A DNA stretch of 64,000 nt from Solimicrobium silvestre (GCF_002976435.1 NZ_PUGF01000016.1:54136-118135), one strand, 5' to 3'. Shown: positions 35,737-44,892, numbered from the stretch's first letter. Notes: a model not told the origin generated them from the letters alone. A program made the numbers and translations.

Positions 35737-35946
35737 ATGATTTCAGAATTCCAACAACTGGCTAAAAAAGTCGATCAATTGGCGACATTAACTCAGACCA
35801 TGCGTGGCGAAAATACCGACTTGCGGCATAAAATTGCTGAATTGACAGCAACCAATGCAGCTTTGTCGAGCCGTATTCAAGAAGCCCACGAGCGTGTAAC
35901 TGCTTTATTGGAAAAATTACCATCAGCCGAGCAGGAGTCAGAATGA
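35737..35946 (+). CDS. zapB: ZapB-like coiled-coil cell division protein
   Basis: 69-aa protein that is almost entirely a heptad-repeat coiled coil (ISEFQQLAKKVDQLATLTQT through ALLEKLPSAEQESE), like the small ZapB/DUF904-type partners of ZapA that crosslink the Z-ring. ATG at 35737. Its stop overlaps the zapA start (ATGA, 35943-35946), supporting a joint role at midcell. The family call rests on coiled coil plus context. Confidence 0.75.
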   Translation: MISEFQQLAKKVDQLATLTQTMRGENTDLRHKIAELTATNAALSSRIQEAHERVTALLEKLPSAEQESE

Positions 35947-36254
35947 GTCAGATCGACGTCACCATCATGGGACAATCCTATAAGCTCTCTTGTAATGAAG
36001 GCGGGCAAGCCGCGTTAATGCAAGCGGCGGTTTATTTGGATGAAAAAATGTGCGCTCTTCGCGATGCCGCAAAGCTAAAAGGTACCGACCGGATAGCGGT
36101 GATGGCGGCACTCACTATTTCAGCCGAATTATTAGCGACCAAGGGACCTGTGGGGCCTTTTTCTGAACTCACTATGGCAGAAGTTAAAAAACAAATTCTT
36201 GATATGAATGATGTTTTGGATGAAGCGCTTACCCCACAAGAAAATTTATTCTAA
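35943..36254 (+). CDS. zapA: Cell division protein ZapA
   Basis: 103-aa FtsZ-associated protein that bundles Z-ring filaments. The N-terminal globular head QIDVTIMGQSYKLSCNEGGQ and conserved YLDEKMCALRDAAK are followed by a helical tail ending in EALTPQENLF. It overlaps zapB by four bases. A MITE-like repeat and then the 6S RNA candidate follow, the zapA-ssrS order seen across proteobacteria. Confidence 0.93.
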   Translation: MSQIDVTIMGQSYKLSCNEGGQAALMQAAVYLDEKMCALRDAAKLKGTDRIAVMAALTISAELLATKGPVGPFSELTMAEVKKQILDMNDVLDEALTPQENLF

Positions 36255-36258
36255 AAGG

Positions 36259-36433
36259 GGACTTACGTAAAACCACCCCTGCGGCGTTGCCCTTGCAGGG
36301 CGCACACTAGCAAACTAGTGCCGCTACGGAGGCAAACAACGGTGTTGTTTGAATTCCCTGCTACGCCCCCCTTGCCGTACTATTCGTACTGTCAGCGTAG
36401 GCGCATCTTGCTGGAACAATTTTACGTAAATCC
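36259..36433. repeat. MITE-like dispersed repeat, copy 2 (long form)
   Basis: Terminal inverted repeats GGACTTACGTAAAA (36259-36272) and TTTTACGTAAATCC (36420-36433). The core GCGGCGTTGC ... CTTGCCGTACTATTCGTACT matches the copy at 425-523. This copy carries about 70 extra bases including nested palindromes such as CACTAG-CAAA-CTAGTG. It sits between zapA and the 6S RNA. Confidence 0.7.
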
Positions 36434-36523
36434 TATTAAAAGCAAATTGTTTGTTTCTATTAAACGCTGACGAATAATTAAAAAATTTTGTTTTAATACG
36501 TGCCTGATTCAGGTAATATTTGT

Positions 36524-36698
36524 TTCCCTGCCGTGTTTGCTATTGCCATATATTCCTTGAACCATTTATATGCATAGGTTACGGAAATTGTTTGATTGGT
36601 GTGAGCGTCGCTTTGTCCGATGAACCCGAAATTAAACTGACTGTGGCCAACTTGAACCGCTTTTGGTTCAGGATGCTGGCAAAGCGACTCTGGTGGGG
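36524..36698 (+). ncRNA. ssrS: 6S RNA
   Basis: Candidate 6S RNA, the sigma-70 RNA polymerase decoy. The position between zapA and a metabolic or EVE gene is diagnostic. The closing stem TTTCCCTGCC (36523-36532) faces GGTGGGGA at the 3' end, and internal arms TTGAACC and GGTTCAGGATGC give the long irregular hairpin. TAATAT at 36514-36519 is a plausible -10. Ends are approximate; a strong terminator follows at 36708. Confidence 0.75.
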
Positions 36699-36707
36699 AC
36701 TTATTTC

Positions 36708-36737
36708 AAGCGGCTGCACATAAGTGCAGCCGCTTTT
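36708..36737 (+). terminator. Terminator after 6S RNA
   Basis: 12-bp perfect stem AAGCGGCTGCAC (36708-36719), loop ATAA, GTGCAGCCGCTT (36724-36735), then T residues. Confidence 0.85.
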
Positions 36738-36759
36738 CCATTTGATGGGAGCAAACTCT

Positions 36760-37218
36760 ATGCGTTATTGGTTAATGAAATCCGAGCCGGATGATGTGAG
36801 TATTGATGACGCATTGGCGCAGCAAGTAGTGGCGTGGGTAGGCGTGCGTAATTACCAGGCACGCAATTTTATGCGCGACCTGATGCAAGTGGGTGATGGT
36901 GTCTTGTTTTATCATTCCAGTTGCGCAGAACCCGGCATAGCGGGTTTGGCAGAAGTTGCCAGCACTAGTTATCCAGACCCATCGCAATTCGATCCTAAAA
37001 GCCCTTATTTTGATCCCAAAGCAAAGCCGGAACAGCCACGCTGGATGCTGGTTGATGTGCGGGCCAAACGCAAAACCCCCTTAATTAATTTAGCGCAATT
37101 ACGCAGCGAGCCGGAGCTGGCTGAGATGGTGGTCTTGAAACGCGGCAACCGACTTTCCATTACGCCGGTTAGTGCGGCAGAATGGCGAATGATACTTAAG
37201 CTGGCGGATGTTAAATAA
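36760..37218 (+). CDS. EVE domain-containing protein
   Basis: 152-aa single EVE-domain protein (PUA-like fold, related to YTH and human THYN1). Such domains bind modified bases in nucleic acids. Motifs: MRYWLMKSEPDDVSIDDAL at the start, WVGVRNYQARNFMRDL, GDGVLFYHSSCAEPGIAGLA, and the closing LVVLKRGNRLSITPVSAAEW-like end. The ATG at 36760 follows GGGAG; a frame from 36724 only reads through the terminator. It is conserved next to zapA and 6S RNA in many betaproteobacteria. Exact ligand unknown. Confidence 0.92.
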   Translation: MRYWLMKSEPDDVSIDDALAQQVVAWVGVRNYQARNFMRDLMQVGDGVLFYHSSCAEPGIAGLAEVASTSYPDPSQFDPKSPYFDPKAKPEQPRWMLVDVRAKRKTPLINLAQLRSEPELAEMVVLKRGNRLSITPVSAAEWRMILKLADVK

Positions 37219-37219
37219 A

Positions 37220-38764
37220 TTAACTAGTGAGTAAGCTAAAGCTCTCTTTATATTGATCGCGCAATACATTTTTTTGTACTTTTCCCATATTATTGCGCGG
37301 TAATTCCTTCACCATAAAGATCTTTTTAGGTACTTTGAAATTGGCGATCTGGTTTTTGAGCGTAGCAATGATTTGTGCGCTATCAAGAGTCATATTGCAC
37401 ACCAATACCGCGCAAACTGCTTCACCAAAATCGGCATGCGGTAGGCCAATTACGGCAGATTCTACTACGCCGGGCAAGGCGTCCAGTACCAGTTCAATTT
37501 CTTTCGGGTAGATGTTGTAGCCGCCAGAAATAATTAAATCTTTACTGCGCCCGATTATGCTCAGGTACGCATTTTTATCCAGCTTACCTAAATCACCGGT
37601 TTTAAAAAATCCATCTTTGGTAAATTCTTGCGTCGTTTTTTCAGGCCTATTCCAGTAGCCTTTAAAAACATTAGGGCCTTTGACTTGAATGTCACCAACT
37701 TCATCCTCGGCACAAGTTTGCCCCTCATTATTTACGATGCGGATCCGCACGTCAGGTAAAGCCTGCCCAACTGTATTGCTCAAGCGTTCGCCGTCATAAG
37801 GGTTTGAGCTAATGATGTTGGTTTCGCTCATGCCATAACGTTCTAAAATCGTCTTGGCGGTGCGCTGCTGGAATGCATTGAATGTCTCGGCAAGTAACGG
37901 TGCTGAACCAGAGATAAACACCCGTACGGTGCTGCACAATTGTTCGGTTAAACCCGCTTGCTCCAAGAGGCGCACATAGTAGGTCGGCACACCCATAAAC
38001 ACGGTGCTCTCAGGAAGAAATTTAAGCACTTGCGCCGCATCAAATTTGGGCAGGAAAATCATCGTGCTGCCTGAGATTAAGGCTACATTGGAAGAAATAA
38101 ACAGGCCATGAACATGGAATAAAGGCAGGCTATGCAGCAGAACATCACTGGCTTGCCAGTGCCAGGTTTTTTGCAAGGTAAGAGCATTTGCCGATAAATT
38201 TTGATGACTGAGCATGGCGCCTTTACTCAATCCAGTAGTGCCGGAAGTGTAAATAATCGACGCTATCTGATCGGGTTCACACTGCACAGTTTGGAATTGA
38301 CTGGAAAGCGGAGCGGCGCGTTGCAACAAACTACCCTGATTCGGTAATTTGTCGTCTAACGTAAATACATGGCTGCAACCTAATTGAAACGCCAGTTGTG
38401 CCAACCAGCCGAAATTCTTAGGGCTACATACGACGACGGCAGGTTGCGCATCTTGAATAAAATAGCGCATTTCTGCTGTTTGATAGGCGGTATTCAATGG
38501 AATAAAAATGAAACCGGCACGCAATGTAGCCAAGTATAAAATTAAGGCTTCAGGTGATTTTTCTACCTGCACCGCAATTCTTGATCCTTTGGGGAGCTCC
38601 AGGCTGGTCAGTAAGTTGGCAATTTTGGCGCTGGCTTTTTGAAGATCATCCCAGCTGTACTCATTGATAAACCCCGTACCTTGTGGCATTTTTAGGCAAG
38701 GTGCGCTTAAATCTGTGGGGAAATTTGCTTCAATAAGCGAAAATAAATTAGCGTTTTTAGACAT
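37220..38764 (-). CDS. matB: Malonyl-CoA synthetase (MatB-like acyl-CoA ligase)
   Basis: 514-aa AMP-forming ligase that activates an organic acid to its CoA thioester. The ATP P-loop is IIYTSGTTGLSKGAMLSH (about residue 170), the adenylate motif YGMSETN, the hinge GRSKDLIISGGYNIYP, and the catalytic lysine region PRNNMGKVQKN. The MatB-type segments HSLPLFHVHGLFISSNVAL and SSNPYDGERLSNTVGQALP favour malonate over long-chain acids. No malonate transporter or decarboxylase gene adjoins, so substrate is inferred. Converges with the EVE gene, one base apart. Confidence 0.8.
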   Translation of the reverse strand: MSKNANLFSLIEANFPTDLSAPCLKMPQGTGFINEYSWDDLQKASAKIANLLTSLELPKGSRIAVQVEKSPEALILYLATLRAGFIFIPLNTAYQTAEMRYFIQDAQPAVVVCSPKNFGWLAQLAFQLGCSHVFTLDDKLPNQGSLLQRAAPLSSQFQTVQCEPDQIASIIYTSGTTGLSKGAMLSHQNLSANALTLQKTWHWQASDVLLHSLPLFHVHGLFISSNVALISGSTMIFLPKFDAAQVLKFLPESTVFMGVPTYYVRLLEQAGLTEQLCSTVRVFISGSAPLLAETFNAFQQRTAKTILERYGMSETNIISSNPYDGERLSNTVGQALPDVRIRIVNNEGQTCAEDEVGDIQVKGPNVFKGYWNRPEKTTQEFTKDGFFKTGDLGKLDKNAYLSIIGRSKDLIISGGYNIYPKEIELVLDALPGVVESAVIGLPHADFGEAVCAVLVCNMTLDSAQIIATLKNQIANFKVPKKIFMVKELPRNNMGKVQKNVLRDQYKESFSLLTS

Positions 38765-38790
38765 GGTTTATCAATGAAATTCGGTGTTTT

Positions 38791-39600
38791 TTATGCTGTG
38801 ACAGGTTTTTTTTCAAAATGATAGGAAAAATAAAGTGCGCCGATACCAAAAATAATCATCGGTACGGAAAGTACTTGCCCTGCTGAAATCTGAACGCCGA
38901 CGACATCAACAGTCCAATCTGGTACGCGGAAATATTCGGTGAAGAAACGCGCACAGCCGTATAGCAGCACATACATTGCACCAACCGCTAAGCGTGGACG
39001 CTGTTTGCGGGCATAAATCCAAAGCAGAATAAATGCCAATACGCCGTCGACCAAGGCTTGATATATCGGTGAAGGGTGGCGCGGCAGTTGATCGACATTA
39101 GGCCAAATCATTGCCCACGGTAAGCTTGGATCGGCTACCCGGCCCCATAATTCAGCATTAATAAAATTACCGATTCGGCCGCAAGCGTAGCCGAGCGGCA
39201 CTAAAGGAGCGATTAAATCATAGACATCCAATACGTTGCGGCCGGATTTTTTTGACCAGATGGCCAGTGCTAAAAGTACGCCTAAAAAGCCACCATGAAA
39301 GGACATTCCGCCCTTCCATACTGCAAATATTTCCAGCAGATGCTCGGAATAATATTCAGGGTGATAAAACAGTACTTCGCCTAAACGTCCACCGACCACA
39401 ACACCGAGCACGCCATAAAACAGCATGTCTTCCAGATGTTCATAACGCCATCCTGCTGCGGCAATATGTGCTTGTTTCAAACGGATTCTGCCCACCGCCA
39501 GAAACAAAATAAACGCCAGCATATACATTAGCCCATACCAATGGATGGCGAGTGGGCCTATTTGGAGTGCAATTGGATCGGGCATGGGGTGAATCAGCAT
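38791..39600 (-). CDS. lgt: Prolipoprotein diacylglyceryl transferase
   Basis: 269-aa inner-membrane enzyme that moves diacylglycerol from phosphatidylglycerol to the lipobox cysteine of prolipoproteins, the first step of lipoprotein maturation. Seven hydrophobic helices. Signatures: IHWYGLMYMLAF, SFHGGFLGVLLAL with the conserved histidine, and the Lgt motif GRIGNFINAELWGR (about residue 140). The start ATG at 39600 shares a base with the LysR stop (TAATG), an unusual coupling of lgt to a regulator gene. Confidence 0.97.
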   Translation of the reverse strand: MLIHPMPDPIALQIGPLAIHWYGLMYMLAFILFLAVGRIRLKQAHIAAAGWRYEHLEDMLFYGVLGVVVGGRLGEVLFYHPEYYSEHLLEIFAVWKGGMSFHGGFLGVLLALAIWSKKSGRNVLDVYDLIAPLVPLGYACGRIGNFINAELWGRVADPSLPWAMIWPNVDQLPRHPSPIYQALVDGVLAFILLWIYARKQRPRLAVGAMYVLLYGCARFFTEYFRVPDWTVDVVGVQISAGQVLSVPMIIFGIGALYFSYHFEKKPVTA

Positions 39601-40496
39601 TATTTATTCTTTCGTGTTAGCTCTATAAACGCATGTAAAACTGGCGAATGGTTATCGCGACGCCACGCCAGGCCAGTTTCAATTAATGGGGTAATTTGTT
39701 CCAGCTCGCGGTAGACCACGCCTGGACGTTTTAAGTTAGAAACGGATTGTGGCACAAGTGCGATTCCCATGCCAGCAGAAACCAGTCCGATAATGGTCTG
39801 CATCTGGATTGCTTCCTGACCAATTTCAGGAGTTATTCCGACGCTTTGAAAGCATCCTAAAATGCTGTCGTAAAAGGCTGGGGCGATAGCGCGTGGGAAA
39901 ATAATTAGCGGTTGCCCCTGACATTCTAGAAGTGAAACTTGCAGCTTATTACTCAGCCAAGTTGAATCACTGGGTGCAGCGAGAATTAATGGTTCGGACA
40001 AAATGGCCTGGTAGTTCAGCATGTCAGCCAGTTTTTCTGGGATCGGTGGAATCATCAGTCCCAGATCAATTTGCCCTAGCCGTAGTGCTTCCAGTTGTAC
40101 ATCACTGGTCGCTTCGCGTAAGCTAATTTGTACTTGTGGATAACGGCTTCTAAAATCACGTAGCAACGGCGGTAATAAGTTGTAATCGGCAGTAGATACA
40201 AAAGCGAGCGAGATGTGCCCAACTTCACCAAGGGCAGCGCAACGTACTAATTCCGGCAAAGCCAGGCTGTCTTTAATCAGCCGGCGGGCTTCAGGTAGTA
40301 AGGCATGTCCGGCGGCGCTCAAGGTAATGCCGCGTTTTTGCCGGATGAACAGATCGGCACCAAGCATCGCTTCCAAGCCTTGTATGGCTTGTGAAAGAGG
40401 TGGTTGCGTCATATGTAAGCGCTGCGCTGCACGGCCTACATGTAACTCTTCTGCAACGGCGATAAAGTAACGTAATTGGCGTAACTCAAGATTCAT
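39600..40496 (-). CDS. LysR-family transcriptional regulator
   Basis: 298-aa LysR regulator. The N-terminal winged helix is [20 protein letters not shown] then [20 protein letters not shown] (residues 4-45). The effector-binding domain from about residue 90 is periplasmic-binding-protein-like ([20 protein letters not shown]). It is divergent from ilvD, with a perfect palindrome in the 122-base gap, so it may control itself and ilvD. Effector unknown; resemblance is to the BenM/CatR/AlsR group. Confidence 0.92.
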   Translation of the reverse strand: MNLELRQLRYFIAVAEELHVGRAAQRLHMTQPPLSQAIQGLEAMLGADLFIRQKRGITLSAAGHALLPEARRLIKDSLALPELVRCAALGEVGHISLAFVSTADYNLLPPLLRDFRSRYPQVQISLREATSDVQLEALRLGQIDLGLMIPPIPEKLADMLNYQAILSEPLILAAPSDSTWLSNKLQVSLLECQGQPLIIFPRAIAPAFYDSILGCFQSVGITPEIGQEAIQMQTIIGLVSAGMGIALVPQSVSNLKRPGVVYRELEQITPLIETGLAWRRDNHSPVLHAFIELTRKNK

Positions 40497-40518
40497 CGGT
40501 AATTTTCATCTGCGATTC

Positions 40519-40533
40519 ATATGTTAAACATAT
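40519..40533. promoter_or_regulatory. Putative LysR operator
   Basis: Perfect 15-base palindrome ATATGTT-A-AACATAT, 22 bases upstream of the LysR ATG and 86 before the ilvD ATG. It fits a LysR recognition box in a divergent promoter. Confidence 0.6.
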
Positions 40534-40618
40534 CGATAGTACGTTAATCATATATTGGACAGGGGTTTTTCGGCAAGGCATTCTATGGTTTTTTATGTTG
40601 TCCCTAACGGAGCAAGTC

Positions 40619-42304
40619 ATGAGCACAGATTCTAATTTCAATCGGCGATCCAAAAATATCACTCAAGGTGTTTCGCGCAGCCCTAACCGCTCTATGTATT
40701 ACGCCATGGGCTATGAAAAGTCGGATTTTGATAAGCCGATGGTAGGGGTGGCAAACGGTCATTCGACTATTACGCCGTGTAATTCAGGGCTGCAAAAATT
40801 GGCGGATATAGCCATTAAAACCTTGAAGGAAGTCGGCGCAAATCCTCAAGTGTTTGGTACCCCAACTATCTCAGACGGGATGTCGATGGGGACCGAAGGG
40901 ATGAAGTATTCGCTGATCTCACGCGAGGTGATTGCCGACTGTATTGAAACTGCGGTGAATGGGCAGTGGATGGATGGTTGTGTTGTGATTGGCGGTTGCG
41001 ACAAAAATATGCCGGGTGGGATGATTGCGCTAGCACGCACTAATGTACCGTCGATTTACGTTTATGGCGGTACCATCAAGCCCGGTAACTGGAAAGGGCG
41101 TGACTTAACTATTGTTTCGGCTTTTGAAGCTGTCGGTGAATTTACCGCTGGGCGAATGTCGCAAGAAGATTTTGATGGAATCGAAAAAAACGCCTGCCCA
41201 TCTTCTGGCTCCTGCGGCGGTATGTACACGGCAAATACCATGTCTTCTTCTTTTGAGGCGTTGGGAATGTCTCTGTTATATTCTTCCACGATGGCGAATC
41301 CGGATGATGAAAAAACCGGTTCGGCAGCACAGTCGGCGCGGGTGTTAATGGAAGCAGTTAAGCGCGATTTAAAACCGCGCGACATCATTACTAAAAAATC
41401 GATAGAAAATGCCGTGGCGGTGATTATGGCTATCGGCGGCTCTACTAACGCGGTATTGCATTATCTGGCGATTGCACACGCTGCTGAAATTGAATGGACT
41501 TTGGATGACTTTGAACGAGTGCGCTTACAAGTGCCGGTTATCTGTGACTTAAAGCCGTCAGGGCAGTATGTGGCGACCGATTTGCATAAAGCCGGAGGTA
41601 TCCCTCAAGTGATGAAATTATTGCTGAATGCGGGCTTAATACATGGCGACTGCATGACCATTACTGGCCGTACGTTGGCGGAAGAGTTGGCTGGTGTACC
41701 GGATCAGCCCAGTGCCGAACATCCGGTGATCAGAACCATCCAGAATGCGCTTTATGCAAAAGGGCATCTGGCAATTTTAAAAGGAAATTTATCGCCGGAA
41801 GGTTGTGTGGCAAAAATTTCCGGCTTGAAAAACCCGGTTATTACCGGCCCGGCACGTGTATTTGAAGATGAAAGCAGCGCGATGGAAGCCATATTGGGTG
41901 ACAAAATTGTGCCTGGTGATGTCATTGTATTGCGTTACTTAGGGCCGAAAGGTGGGCCGGGAATGCCGGAAATGTTGGCACCTACTTCCGCGATTATCGG
42001 CAAAGGTTTAGGTGAGTCGGTTGGGCTGGTGACGGATGGGCGGTTTTCTGGCGGTACCTGGGGAATGGTGGTGGGACATGTTTCGCCAGAGGCTTTTGTC
42101 GGCGGCACAATTGCTTTGGTAAATGAAGGCGATTCCATCACCATTGACGCTTTAGATCAGTTAATTCAGCTAAACGTGCCAGAGGCTGAAATAGCCAAGC
42201 GCAGAGCAGCGTGGACGGCACCAGCACCACGCTATACACGCGGTGTATTGGCTAAATATGCCGCGCTGACTAGTAGTGCTAGTAAAGGGGCTGTAACCGG
42301 CTAA
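40619..42304 (+). CDS. ilvD: Dihydroxy-acid dehydratase
   Basis: Converts 2,3-dihydroxy-3-methylbutanoate and its isoleucine analogue to the 2-keto acids in valine, leucine and isoleucine synthesis, using a [2Fe-2S] cluster. 561 aa, the shorter IlvD/Edd subtype. Cluster cysteines lie in [19 protein letters not shown] and [17 protein letters not shown]. The C-terminal signature is [23 protein letters not shown] 40619 is preceded by AACGGAG; the in-frame ATG at 40595 is less likely. Divergent LysR gene may regulate it. Confidence 0.97.
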   Translation: MSTDSNFNRRSKNITQGVSRSPNRSMYYAMGYEKSDFDKPMVGVANGHSTITPCNSGLQKLADIAIKTLKEVGANPQVFGTPTISDGMSMGTEGMKYSLISREVIADCIETAVNGQWMDGCVVIGGCDKNMPGGMIALARTNVPSIYVYGGTIKPGNWKGRDLTIVSAFEAVGEFTAGRMSQEDFDGIEKNACPSSGSCGGMYTANTMSSSFEALGMSLLYSSTMANPDDEKTGSAAQSARVLMEAVKRDLKPRDIITKKSIENAVAVIMAIGGSTNAVLHYLAIAHAAEIEWTLDDFERVRLQVPVICDLKPSGQYVATDLHKAGGIPQVMKLLLNAGLIHGDCMTITGRTLAEELAGVPDQPSAEHPVIRTIQNALYAKGHLAILKGNLSPEGCVAKISGLKNPVITGPARVFEDESSAMEAILGDKIVPGDVIVLRYLGPKGGPGMPEMLAPTSAIIGKGLGESVGLVTDGRFSGGTWGMVVGHVSPEAFVGGTIALVNEGDSITIDALDQLIQLNVPEAEIAKRRAAWTAPAPRYTRGVLAKYAALTSSASKGAVTG

Positions 42305-42335
42305 AGTTAAGGCTAAGGTAGTAATTGGAAGTGGT

Positions 42336-42361
42336 AAAAAGCAAGGGAAGCCTTGCTTTTT
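42336..42361. terminator. Bidirectional terminator, ilvD / Trp-rich gene
   Basis: AAAAAGCAAGG (42336-42346), loop GAAG, CCTTGCTTTTT (42351-42361): symmetrical A/T tracts between convergent genes. Confidence 0.88.
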
Positions 42362-42371
42362 ATATTTGGCG

Positions 42372-42593
42372 TTATTTTTTATCAAACATTTTTTTTGCAC
42401 GGGTTTTATGAATTTCATCAAACTTTTTGTGTGCTTTTTTCTTATCTAAACCCAATACGCGTTCAATAAATTCGAACCAAATAAAGGTAAAGAAAAATAA
42501 ACCAGTTATCCACCACCACGAAATATTTGCCATAAAACTTACTTCAAAATATTTTAACCCAGCAAGTGTTACAGTAAGCAAAATCAAAATCAT
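42372..42593 (-). CDS. Small Trp-rich membrane protein (TIGR04438-like)
   Basis: 73-aa protein with two hydrophobic helices. The central NISWWWITGLFFFTFIWFEF is very rich in tryptophan and phenylalanine and is followed by IERVLGLDKKKAHKKF and a basic tail. This matches the small Trp-rich protein family restricted mainly to betaproteobacteria. Role unknown. ATG 42593 starts the first helix. Divergent from the cytochrome c gene. Confidence 0.85.
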   Translation of the reverse strand: MILILLTVTLAGLKYFEVSFMANISWWWITGLFFFTFIWFEFIERVLGLDKKKAHKKFDEIHKTRAKKMFDKK

Positions 42594-42733
42594 AGTTATC
42601 TTTCCTTGGGGTAATTATTGTATTGCGTAATAATTACATAAATTTATAAATATGTATTAAGATTATTTTCAATGATGAGAATGAGTTTAGTTGAAAAGTC
42701 ATAAATTACATGGATTATTTATCGGAGAGTTAT

Positions 42734-43036
42734 ATGAAGCGCTTGTTATGTGTAATGCTAACTGTTTTTGCTTCCAGTGCGGCAATGGCAAATCTGGATT
42801 TAGCAAAATCAAAAAATTGTATGTCTTGTCACTCGGTTGAGGTTAAGTTGGTCGGACCTTCCTATAAAGACGTTGCAAAAAAATATAACGGACAAAAAGA
42901 CGCCGAAGATAAATTGGTTCAAAAGGTAATGAACGGTGGTAGCGGTACTTGGGGAGCGATGGTAATGCCACCGAATCCACAAGTAACTGAAGCGGAAGCG
43001 CATATTTTGGTTAAGTGGATACTTAAAGCCAAATAA
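42734..43036 (+). CDS. Class I c-type cytochrome (c551/c552-like)
   Basis: 100-aa periplasmic monoheme electron carrier. Signal peptide MKRLLCVMLTVFASSAAMA, cleaved before NLDLAK. Heme attachment is CMSCH (about residue 30) and the distal methionine is in WGAMVMPPNP. The mature size of about 81 residues matches cytochrome c551/c552 donors to terminal oxidases or nitrite reductase. The ATG at 42734 has GGAGAG upstream. Monocistronic, with a strong terminator. Confidence 0.95.
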   Translation: MKRLLCVMLTVFASSAAMANLDLAKSKNCMSCHSVEVKLVGPSYKDVAKKYNGQKDAEDKLVQKVMNGGSGTWGAMVMPPNPQVTEAEAHILVKWILKAK

Positions 43037-43051
43037 TTTAAGTTATAGTCG

Positions 43052-43079
43052 AAAAAAAAAGCACCTAGGTGCTTTTTTT
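43052..43079. terminator. Bidirectional terminator, cytochrome c / livK
   Basis: A-tract, palindrome GCACC-TA-GGTGC (43061-43072), T-tract; serves both convergent genes. Confidence 0.9.
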
Positions 43080-43097
43080 ATGTGTAACACGGGCAAA

Positions 43098-44252
43098 TTA
43101 TTTGACTACGCCCATCAGCTCACGCTTACCAGATTTGAACGTGTACATGGTTAATGTACCGTCTTTAATATCGCCTTTTTTATCAAAAACGATGTCGCCG
43201 GTTATACCTTTGTGATGAATATTTTGCAAAAATGGTAAATAAACTGCTGGGTCAGAAGATTTAGCTTGCTGCATTGCATCGGCTAATGTCATCACCGAAT
43301 CATAAACATAAGGGGCGTAAATGATTACCTCTGCACCAAATCTCTTCTTGAAAGCGACACGGAAATCATCATTGGCTTTTTTCTGAGCATCGACAACACC
43401 GCCAGCTTCAGCGCAGATAACTTGATCATCAATGATGCCATCGCCGGCTAATTCAGGTAATTTTGTTGTGCAGATGCCGTCGCCACCCATAAATTTAGCC
43501 TTGATGCCTAACGCCTTCATTTGGCGCAACATCGGGCCTGCAACTGAATCCATGCCGCCAAAGAATACGACATCGGGTTTGGCTGCTTTAATTGACGTCA
43601 AAATCGCATTAAAATCGGTGGCTTTGTCGTTGGTGAATTGGCGTAGGGCGAGTTTAATTACCGGGTTTTTGCTTTTTGCACCCTTAACAAACTCATCTGC
43701 AACACCTTGGCCATAAGCAGTGCGGTCATCAATTACCGCGATTGTTTTAGCATTCAGTGTTTGCACCGCATAACGGCCTAAAGTGCCGCCTAACTGTCCG
43801 TCGTTAGCGACCACCCGGAAAGTGGATTTGTAGCCCATAGATGTGAAGGCGGTTGCTGTTGACGACGGTGAAATTTGCGGAATACCAGCGTCATGGTAAA
43901 TTTTTGCAGCAGGAATTGACGTGCTCGAATTCAAGTGACCAACAACGCCGTTTACTTTGGCATCGACTAATTTTTGCGCTGCTGCTGTGCCTTGTTTTGG
44001 ATCGCCACCGTCATCTTCGGTTAGTAGTTCAAATTTTACTTTTTTGCCGCCGATCATGGTACCTTTGGCGTTCAATTCTTCGATCGCCATTTTGGCGCCG
44101 TTTTCGTTATCTTTACCTAAGTGAGCGCTCGGACCGGAGATTGGACCTACATGGCCAATTTTCACGATCATGTCATCTGCTGCGAATGTTGAACCAGCAA
44201 AAGCAAATGCAATGGCGGCTACTAATGGAATCATTGTTGATTTAATTTGCAT
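43098..44252 (-). CDS. livK: Branched-chain amino acid ABC transporter substrate-binding protein
   Basis: 384-aa periplasmic Leu/Ile/Val-binding protein of the type I fold. The signal peptide MQIKSTMIPLVAAIAFAFAG ends near AFA-ADD. The mature start IVKIGHVGPISGPSAHLGKD, then GVVGHLNSSTSIPAAKIYHD and IAVIDDRTAYGQGVADEF, are hallmark ligand and hinge segments. It is a single gene, about 37 kb from the livHMGF operon that lacks a binding protein, so it probably feeds that importer. The adjacent divergent Lrp-type regulator may control it in response to leucine-type amino acids. Confidence 0.93.
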   Translation of the reverse strand: MQIKSTMIPLVAAIAFAFAGSTFAADDMIVKIGHVGPISGPSAHLGKDNENGAKMAIEELNAKGTMIGGKKVKFELLTEDDGGDPKQGTAAAQKLVDAKVNGVVGHLNSSTSIPAAKIYHDAGIPQISPSSTATAFTSMGYKSTFRVVANDGQLGGTLGRYAVQTLNAKTIAVIDDRTAYGQGVADEFVKGAKSKNPVIKLALRQFTNDKATDFNAILTSIKAAKPDVVFFGGMDSVAGPMLRQMKALGIKAKFMGGDGICTTKLPELAGDGIIDDQVICAEAGGVVDAQKKANDDFRVAFKKRFGAEVIIYAPYVYDSVMTLADAMQQAKSSDPAVYLPFLQNIHHKGITGDIVFDKKGDIKDGTLTMYTFKSGKRELMGVVK

Positions 44253-44382
44253 ACTCTTCTCCGAAGATAAAAACTCAATAGCGAAAAAATTTCAGGATTC
44301 TGAATTGTAAGAAGGTATATCAAAATGATATTTCTGAAAAGAACTTAATATTAATTTTTTTAAATAAATTTAATTATTCACC

Positions 44383-44892
44383 ATGTCTAAACAACACGTC
44401 CTTGATAAAGTAGACCGAAAAATCCTCAATTTGCTACAAAAAGATAATCAAATTGCTACCAGAGTGCTCGCCGAAAAAGTCCATATTTCACAACCAACCT
44501 GCCTTCGCCGGATCCGCGACATGCGTCAGGCAGGGGTGATTAGTGCCGACGTTTCTATGGTTGATCCTTTTGCGCTTGGTTATGGAATGCTGGCATTTTT
44601 GGAAGTGTCATTATCGAATCAAAGTGAAGAATCGATGACCGCTTTTGAGCAGCGTATGGCTAAAGAAGGCCAGGTAATGCAATGCTATTTTGTGTCTGGC
44701 GAATATGATTATTTTGTGGTGGTGCATGTGATTGATATGGATGCGTATTATCAGTTCGTGCGTAAAGTTATTTCTGGATCGGGGAATGTGAAACACTTTC
44801 ATTCCCGTTTTCCGATGAAATGCGCAAAATTTTCAACCCGGATTGGGTTTGATGAAAAAGCGGCTGAAGTTGTGGTGCGTAAAGCTAAATAA
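44383..44892 (+). CDS. Lrp/AsnC-family transcriptional regulator
   Basis: 169-aa amino-acid-responsive regulator. The N-terminal winged helix is LDKVDRKILNLLQKDNQIAT then RVLAEKVHISQPTCLRRIRD (residues 7-46). The C-terminal RAM effector domain contains MQCYFVSGEYDYFVVVHVID. It is divergent from the LivK-like gene and convergent with dadA, so control of amino acid uptake and D-amino acid (alanine) catabolism is likely. Effector unproven. Confidence 0.93.
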   Translation: MSKQHVLDKVDRKILNLLQKDNQIATRVLAEKVHISQPTCLRRIRDMRQAGVISADVSMVDPFALGYGMLAFLEVSLSNQSEESMTAFEQRMAKEGQVMQCYFVSGEYDYFVVVHVIDMDAYYQFVRKVISGSGNVKHFHSRFPMKCAKFSTRIGFDEKAAEVVVRKAK

